From assembly GCF_036711975.1 (NCBI RefSeq), contig NW_027248941.1, positions 2,356,001-2,420,000 on the forward strand: DNA of 64,000 nucleotides. Reading direction: 5' to 3'. The first letter of the stretch is position 1, and the number at the start of each line of letters is the position of its first letter. Source of the stretch: Onthophagus taurus. Taxonomy: Eukaryota; Arthropoda; Insecta; Coleoptera; Scarabaeidae. The notes under the pieces are model-generated. The model did not search any database. It had not been told where the DNA came from and saw nothing but the letters and a program-made list of their open reading frames with translations. The translations under genes and the position numbers were made by a program. Positions 58,170 to 64,000 of this stretch are shown here, in pieces.

Positions 58170-59036
58170 TTAAAACACAAAAATGTTTTTATCTTGAACA
58201 CTTTTCAAATAATTTTTGATACAACCACTAAAATTTTCACCCCCACAAATCAAAACTTGAACATTTTCACTTTTATTCTTTAAAAACTCCCCAATTTGAG
58301 TCTCCCCCAATCGATTTTCATGCACGATCTCGTTATATTTACAAAAACCTTTTTTAGAACCCCCCAAAAACACCTCGTAATCAAAATTCCAATACTTTTT
58401 TAACTCGTATATCTCATCATGCAAAAAAATCTCATTGCAACAATAAAACAACTTAATAAAACCCTCAAAATTCTCATCATTAACCATTTTAATGATCACC
58501 GAGTAAATAGGCGCAATCCCCGTGCCTTGCGCTATCATTAAAACATCCCTAAAATCGTAACTAATTTTGAAATCTCCATAAGGGCCCCTCCAAAGAGTTT
58601 CACTCCCAATGTTTAATTTATTAATTATTTTCGACATCATCCCACCTTCGTATAACTTAACAAGTATCCTAAATTGTAATCGACCCAAATTGTCGCTTAA
58701 TAAAGGGGTGTAAGCTCGCGTAAAAGATTCCGATGTCGACTTTAAACTTGATTTCATCAAAAAATGTTGGCCCGGCTCAAAATATAAATTCAAATCATCA
58801 CTTTGTGATTGTCCCGAATACTCAAAAATAATCAAAAATGAATTTTCGGTGTGTTTTAATTTAGTAATTACCCTAAAAGTTGAATAAGAAGTGTCCGAAA
58901 TGCAATTTTTTAACATTTTTAGGTTATGTTGCCCCAATTTAATTTTTCTAAGTTTTTCTTCGTACACGTCGAATATGCAAGGGTTACAACCCGAGTTGCA
59001 ACAATCTTCTTGATTCGGTGGCCCGATTAAATCCAT
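58170..59036 (-). CDS. Cyb5rl: NADH-cytochrome b5 reductase-like protein
   Basis: A single-exon gene of 288 residues. The N-terminus has the small Cys motif CCNSGCNPCIFDVYEEKL (12-29), found in oxidoreductase-like N-terminal domains and in CYB5RL. The reductase part follows: the FAD-binding site FTRAYTPL (Arg107-Thr110) and GGMMSK (131-136), GPYG (151-154), and the NAD(P)-binding GTGIAPIYSV (171-180) and CGGENFSG (264-271). The usual CGPP loop is CGGE here, seen in the CYB5RL branch rather than classic Cyb5r. Electrons from NADH pass through FAD to an unidentified acceptor. It converges on FANCL (67 bp between stops) and is divergent from RpS3A (141 bp between starts). Confidence 0.88.
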   Translation of the reverse strand: MDLIGPPNQEDCCNSGCNPCIFDVYEEKLRKIKLGQHNLKMLKNCISDTSYSTFRVITKLKHTENSFLIIFEYSGQSQSDDLNLYFEPGQHFLMKSSLKSTSESFTRAYTPLLSDNLGRLQFRILVKLYEGGMMSKIINKLNIGSETLWRGPYGDFKISYDFRDVLMIAQGTGIAPIYSVIIKMVNDENFEGFIKLFYCCNEIFLHDEIYELKKYWNFDYEVFLGGSKKGFCKYNEIVHENRLGETQIGEFLKNKSENVQVLICGGENFSGCIKNYLKSVQDKNIFVF

Positions 59037-59177
59037 TTTTTAATTAATTAATTTATTTCGTACAATAAATTTAATATTAAAAAAAAAAAATTAGGTTGGT
59101 ACTAAAAGTGACGTTTGACAATTATAATTTTATCGGCGCCAACTTCATGTTGTTCTTTCTATACTCGCTTAGTGAAG
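59037..59177. promoter_or_regulatory. bidirectional promoter of the CYB5RL-like gene and RpS3A, with a TOP start
   Basis: Only 141 bp separate the two start codons. On the RpS3A side a pyrimidine tract CTTTCT at about 59155 resembles the 5' TOP start of ribosomal protein mRNAs, 23 bases before the ATG. Confidence 0.6.
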
Positions 59178-60619
59178 ATGGCGGTAGGCAAGAATAAGGG
59201 TCTCTCGAAAGGAGGCAAAAAAGGCGTTAAAAAGAAGGTGTAAGTACTAAATATTAATCTAAATTTGTTCGTTAAAGCAGTTTTTATTCGCGCGTTTAAA
59301 TAATTTTTGGATTTATCCCCGGATGGTGTCGAAAAACTCCGATGAAAATTTGTTGTTTTTCACCGACATGTGTCAAAAAATTTTTTTTATATCATTAAAT
59401 TAATTATTATTCACTTTAACATTAACTATAATAATTATTAATCGTCTCATATCTTATTAATTAATAATTCAAGTACTTATTTGATTTGGAACAATTTTAA
59501 ATGTTGACAGTTTGAGGTTATGTTTGGGGATGAACCCCAATTTCTTTTAAAATGATGACACACTCAGCTCGCTTTGAGTTAAAAATCGATGAAGAATCAT
59601 TGTTCCCTATTATTTTCATTCTGAACCCCCCAAAAAATAACCTAATTTTTTCGTGAAAAAGGAAAATCTTACGATATTCGTATTTTCCAGAGTAGACCCA
59701 TTCACCCGTAAAGATTGGTACGATGTAAAAGCCCCATGCATGTTCACCAAACGCCAAATCGGTAAAACTTTGGTGAACCGTACCCAAGGAACTCGAATCG
59801 CATCGGAAGGACTCAAATTCCGCGTCTTCGAGGTATCAACAGCTGATTTGGAAGATGATACCGATGCGGAGAGAGCGTATCGTAAATTTAGATTGATCGC
59901 GGAAGACGTACAAGGAAGAAATGTGTTAACGAACTTCCACGGGATGGATTTGACCACGGATAAATTGAGATCGATGGTGAAGAAGTGGCAGACGCTTATC
60001 GAGGCTTCCGCCGACGTTAAAACCACCGATGGATATCTTTTGAGGGTATTTTGTATTGGATTTACCAACAAAGACCAACAATCGACCAGAAAAACTTGTT
60101 ATGCCCAACATACTCAAGTGCGACAAATTAGGAAAAAGATGGTCGAAATTATTACAAAGGATATCACAACAATTGATTTGAAGGAAGTTGTAAATCGTTT
60201 AAGACCAGATTCGATTGCTAAGGATATCGAAAAAGCTTGTCAAGGAATTTATCCTTTACATGATGTTTATATTCGCAAGGTATTAAAAAAAATTAATTTA
60301 ATAATATTAATAATAATAAGTTACATGATGAGAATCTCAGCTCGCTTTGAGTGATTCAATGAAGAGTATTTGTTCCCTAATTATTTTAATCTGATTAAAA
60401 TCTTAATTAAACAAATTTGACGTTGACATTTGAGGTTATGTATTAAAAAAAAAATTTTTGTTTTAGGTTAAAGTATTGAAAAAACCACGTTTTGAGCTTT
60501 CTAAGTTGCTTGAGTTACACGGGGACGCTGGAAAAGGGGGTACCACTGAAGTTGGGGAGGTGGGAAGCTCGGCGGATCGACCGGAAGGTTACGAACCACC
60601 AGTTTTAGATTCGGTGTGA
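59178..60619 (+). CDS. RpS3A: 40S ribosomal protein S3a (eS1)
   Basis: Exons 59178-59239, 59691-60279 and 60467-60619 give 267 residues (human RPS3A has 264). It starts [20 protein letters not shown] and continues [20 protein letters not shown], then [20 protein letters not shown], the standard family sequence. It ends [12 protein letters not shown] structural protein of the small ribosomal subunit. The starting methionine follows a short TOP-like leader. Both introns hold a box C/D snoRNA, as is common in ribosomal protein genes. No damage is seen. Confidence 0.98.
59548..59628 (+). ncRNA. box C/D snoRNA in RpS3A intron 1
   Basis: Box C TGATGAC (59553-59559), box C'-like CGATGAAG (about 59587), box D CTGA (59621-59624). 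Between them are CTCAGCTCGCTTTGAGT and TTGTTCCCTATTATTTTCAT, each of which recurs in the intron 2 copy. Size and position inside a ribosomal protein intron fit a snoRNA. The target was not determined. Confidence 0.75.
60320..60399 (+). ncRNA. box C/D snoRNA in RpS3A intron 2, paralogue of the intron 1 copy
   Basis: Box C TGATGA (60326-60331), box C'-like CAATGAAG (about 60357), box D CTGA (60391-60394). It shares CTCAGCTCGCTTTGAGT and TTGTTCCCTA-TTATTTT with the intron 1 copy while the rest of the two introns differ. Vertebrate RPS3A introns also host C/D snoRNAs (SNORD73 family). Orthology is possible but not shown. Confidence 0.75.
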
Positions 60620-61416
60620 TTGTATCGTTTGTAACGATAGAATAAAATTTTGTTTAAAAGATTTTTATGTTGTTTTCTTTACAAACTTATTATTTTTTAA
60701 ATAATTATTTCATTTTCACCGAAAAAAAAGTGAGGTTAAAAAAATAAAAATCACTAACCTTGTTTTTGTTCCAAATTTTTTTTGGGAATTCTTCACAACA
60801 CTCATTATTAATTAATTTTTTAGCACAATTAAGTCATTTTCACCGATTTATCTATAATTTATCACTAAATTTTCTTAATAAAATTAAGACGCGGCGAAAA
60901 CTTTTAAGATGGCCGATTTAAAACAAATGAATGCAACTACATCCGAATCAATTCACGCTTATTAATATTAATTATTATTATTAAACTATAAATTTCATTA
61001 AAATTTATTTTCTTTTAAATAAATAATTTAATTAATCATTTTGGATCGATAAAATCACTTTAATATTTATCTTTAATTTAAAAAATGTCAAATTTGATTT
61101 GCGTTTTTGATTTTCAATTGTTTTTTCGCCACCATCTTAAGATTTTTGGAGGTTTTGCTTAATTTAAGGCGATAAAATGGTAAGAAATTGAGATATAATC
61201 TTATTTTTTTGATTAAAATTGGTTTTATAAATTGTTTAGGTGGTGCTAAATAACCGGGGGTAAAATTAAAAAGTGTAAGTAAAAAATCCAACTTTTTTTA
61301 GGTTAGAATAATTTTAATTTAATTAATAAAATCTTTATTTATACAATAACTTTATTTCTAATCTCAAAAGCTTATAAATTAACACACTTATTAAAAGATA
61401 TACACGATAAAAAAAT
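60620..61416. other. intergenic region between convergent RpS3A and the HSPBP1-like gene
   Basis: AT-rich. AATAAAATTTTG at about 60640 is the likely RpS3A poly(A) signal. A small non-repetitive patch around 60890-60920 contains GACGCGGCGAAAACTTTTAA. No gene recognised. Confidence 0.4.
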
Positions 61417-62477
61417 TTAATTCCCCTCTGGAAATATTTGACGTAACAAATTTTTATAAATCGCATTCGCTTCCTAAAACAATGAATTATATTAATAACT
61501 CCGTTTTTATTAATTCAATTAAAACAACTCACTATATATTCATCTTTATTCTCTGTAAATTCAATATGGTTTTTGAGAAACTCCTCAAACTCTTCGTGTC
61601 CACGACACACGGAAATTCCCGATTCATTATCCTCAATAAGCGTTTGCAAAAGCATTCCACAATCTTCAAAAGACGTTTGATACTCGTTCATTAAAATCGT
61701 CACGATTTCGTTGATGTAATCCAAAGAAATAATTTTTTCTTTTATATTTCCGTCCATGTTGCACAAAGCGACCAAAAGAAAAGCAGATTTTTTTCGGGTG
61801 CGTTCATCCATGTTTAATAAAGGCTCCTTTATATTCTCGAAACCTTGTAACCCATCGAATAAATGCAAACCAGGCGGATTTTCCCTTATTATACAACTAA
61901 TGGCGTAAATGACTTTAGCAACAACATTAAAATCGGTCTCCTTTAACATTGGGACTAATATTTGAAGAAAACCATGATTAATTGCAACATTTTGACAAAA
62001 TATATTGTTTTGGCATAATTCTGCAAGTAAATCGGCTGCTCGTAACTTTAATTCGGAATGTTTTGACTCTAAACAAGGCCGGATTATGCTAAATCCGCCG
62101 ATTTTATAAAAATCGTTTGCTATATCGATATTATCGACGTAATCGCATATCGTTTCAAACGCTTGGATGTATTCGGTAACATCATCAACCTCAGAAACAT
62201 TCCCAACGTTATCAAACGTTTTAATTTGATTAACCAAAATCTCAATTACATCGATTGTCATTGATTTGAGCGCGTCTTCTAGAAATTTTCGTTTTTCTTC
62301 TTCCATTGGGGCGAAATTTGACGGGCCAGCCCCATCTTCACGCCGAGTCGCTTCCACAGCAAACCTTAATAAACCTTCTAAGCTTGTCGGTTGTTGTCTC
62401 GGTTGATTCGAAGGTGCATTTTCAACTTCGGATGTTAACATTAACGATTGTTGAGGTTTTTTTAAAACGCCAGGCAT
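61417..62477 (-). CDS. Hspbp1: Hsp70-binding protein 1 / Fes1-like nucleotide exchange factor
   Basis: Exons 62477-61533 and 61473-61417 (59-bp intron, phase 0) give 333 residues ending LLRQIFPEGN. The first exon alone would run on to a false stop at 61515; the GTGAGT donor and CATTGTTTTAG acceptor support the spliced end. The N-terminal LEGLLRFAVEAT is the family start, followed by armadillo-like helices: IQAFETICDYVDNIDIANDF, GGFSIIRPCLESKHSELKLR, AADLLAELCQNNIFCQ, and KKSAFLLVALCNMDGNIKEK. The family binds the Hsp70 ATPase domain in the cytosol and releases ADP. Its start lies 224 bp from the divergent gene at 62702. Confidence 0.92.
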
Positions 62478-62701
62478 TTCAATTGATAAAAAAAATCTTG
62501 CAAAATTAAGTTTGTGAGTTTAAAGGTTATGTTGTTTTCTAGAAATGTCAAAATGTGACGATGTCGATAAAAAAGTGCGTTTTTGATGTCGGTAATTAAA
62601 AGTTTAGAAGTGTCATTTTGATTTATTCAAAAAATGTGATAAATTTTAAGTGTTTTTTTTTAAATTAATTTACTTTTTTGTTCTTAAAAGGTTCATTTAA
62701 G

Positions 62702-63027
62702 ATGAGTGACGATTGTTCTTGCGATTTAAATGAACCTATACCAGCCGCGCCGGACTCCGATTGTTCTTGTTCCGTAAGTTGTTATTGATTTTTTATGGAA
62801 ATTAAACGTTTTGCGTTTTCAGATAGATATCTTCCCTGATAAAAAGGCTGACACGAATACGGAGTGTTCATGTAGCACGCACGTAATTGAGATAACTTAA
62901 ATATTTTGATTTAAAAAAATTGAAATATATTAATTTTTGGTTTTAGATTCCCAATTTTCACGATACCCCAAAAGAACCATCCACAAAAACCGAGTCGATA
63001 CTAAAAGCTTGTACCTGCAGTAGTTAT
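62702..63027 (+). CDS. unrecognised gene with repeated CSC-ending mini-exons (5' part)
   Basis: Three small exons are visible: 62702-62773 (24 codons), 62823-62882 (20) and 62947-63027 (27). All are flanked by GT-AG introns of about 50-60 bp and all in phase 0. The text begins MSDDCSCDLNEPIPAAPDSD and then CSCS. Exon 2 ends ECSCSTH and exon 3 ends ACTCSSY. So each exon ends with an acidic or Ala residue then C-S/T-C-S, as if one exon unit had been copied. The third exon is followed by another GTAATT donor like exon 2's, so the gene probably continues past the Tc1 element and beyond the window; otherwise it reads on to a stop at about 63057. No signal peptide and no known domain. Function unknown. 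Confidence 0.6.
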
Positions 63028-63049
63028 GTAATTAAATTAATATACTCAG

Positions 63050-64000
63050 CGCCATAAAAAACGACAAGTTTCAAACTGCAATAACGCAAAAAAGGTCTAC
63101 CGTTTGCCAATATTTCTGTAAGTGCCTTCCCCATTTTGGCACTTTTCAATTTCAGCAATGGTGAATAATGTTAATGTGTTCTTCCTACACTTTGAAGCTT
63201 GCTGTGGGACGTTTGGTGTCGTTAACTCAGGCAGTGGCTTTGGTGGAAGATGGTTTGTCGCGCCATTCAAAGATTTCGGCAGACTGGTACCTTCATCAGA
63301 CGATCTGGATCAGGAAGAAGACACAACACCGTGATGATCGATATATTGTAATGACCGTGTTACGAAATCGACATACCGCAACAATTGAGAACGCAGAGTA
63401 AGAAGGAGATTTGAAGAAGCGGGGTTGAGATCACAGAGACCATCAACTGGACTACAGTTGCTTCGAGAACATTGTGTTGCTCGACTATAATTTGCACGAG
63501 ATCATGTTCAGTGGACCAATAATGCAGAGTGGCGAAATGTACTGTTCTCAGACGAGTCGAGGTTCGGCTTGTAGTCTCCAGACGGTCGAGAGAGTGTTTG
63601 GAGAAGAGCAGGAAAGCGTTATGCTCAGTGCAACTTCTATCAAAGAGTACAATACCAGGGAGGATCTGTAATGTTTTGAGGAGGAATCTGCTTCGAAGTA
63701 CGTACGGGGCTTTGCTTTATCAACGGCAATCTAAATGCGGATGTCCCACATAGTATCCCAACACCTGGATAATATGTATATTAGCAGAATTGAATGGCGA
63801 GTACGTAGCCCTGATTTAAACCCTATAGAAGATACACTGTTGGAAATAATTCACGAGCACACCCTATATAATCTGAACGCGTGAAGATAAATCTATAATA
63901 TTTTCGGAGCACAAAGGTTTACTGTACATGAGTTTATTTAGGGAGTTTCGAGTTGTTCCGTCGCGGCATTGTTGACTGAGCCGGCCTTCCAAGTAGAACA
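63050..64000 (+). mobile_element. decayed Tc1-type transposon
   Basis: Frames on the + strand, interrupted by stops and shifts, read VLFSDESRFGL, GRESVWRRAGKRYAQCNFYQ, then RVQYQGGSVMF and GGICFEVRTGL (63530-63715), and later RSPDLNPIEDTLLEIIHEH (about 63805-63860). These are the second and third catalytic blocks of Tc1 transposases. It reaches or passes the window edge. Inactive. Confidence 0.75.

Noticed and set aside
61515-61532. Stop at 61515 as the end of the HSPBP1-like protein
   Set aside because: GTGAGT at 61532 and a matching acceptor at 61474-61475 give a clean in-frame last exon.

Overview
This is AT-rich insect nuclear DNA. The evidence is spliced genes with short GT-AG introns, the arthropod mir-100/let-7/mir-125 cluster, insect gene families (CRAL-TRIO, astacin, RpS3A), and mariner, piggyBac and LINE debris. 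A beetle fits, but the sequence alone does not prove the order.

Layout. 1-606: 3' end of a CRAL-TRIO lipid-transfer gene. 1054-17180: a ubiquitin-specific protease of the USP2 type (835 aa long form). It has a 21-bp minisatellite in intron 1, two extra candidate first exons (9157, 10142) that splice in phase to the catalytic core, and a 5.2-kb foldback palindrome in the intron between catalytic exons. 18160-26210: a graveyard of LINE pieces, mariner-type elements and MITEs. 26560-45480: a long gene-poor stretch with two satellites (183 bp at 28.0-33.66 kb; 170/330 bp at 36.2-40.3 kb), clusters of a GC-rich CCGAGG core repeat, and GC-rich islands with consensus splice donors that could be promoters or 5' exons of the downstream microRNA transcript. 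45550-45962: the let-7 complex, with mir-100, let-7 and mir-125 on the + strand. 46.76-50.13 kb: mariner debris and a 276-bp higher-order array of the CCGAGG repeat, carrying a 265-bp MITE with perfect TIRs and an 8-bp target duplication.

50.5-63.03 kb is gene-dense. It holds an astacin metalloprotease (-), FANCL (+, with a 4.6-kb TE-filled intron), a CYB5RL-like reductase (-), RpS3A (+) with a box C/D snoRNA in each of its two introns, an HSPBP1-like Hsp70 nucleotide exchange factor (-), and the start of an unrecognised gene whose small phase-0 exons each carry a CSC/CTC motif near the 3' end. A decayed Tc1-type element fills the right edge.

The genes are mostly housekeeping or regulatory and do not form one pathway. 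Two ubiquitin-system enzymes (USP2, FANCL) and a developmental microRNA cluster are the main functional landmarks. The most unusual content is structural: several independent tandem arrays with higher-order periodicity, a nested foldback element inside a gene, and the GC-rich core repeat flanking the let-7 locus on both sides.
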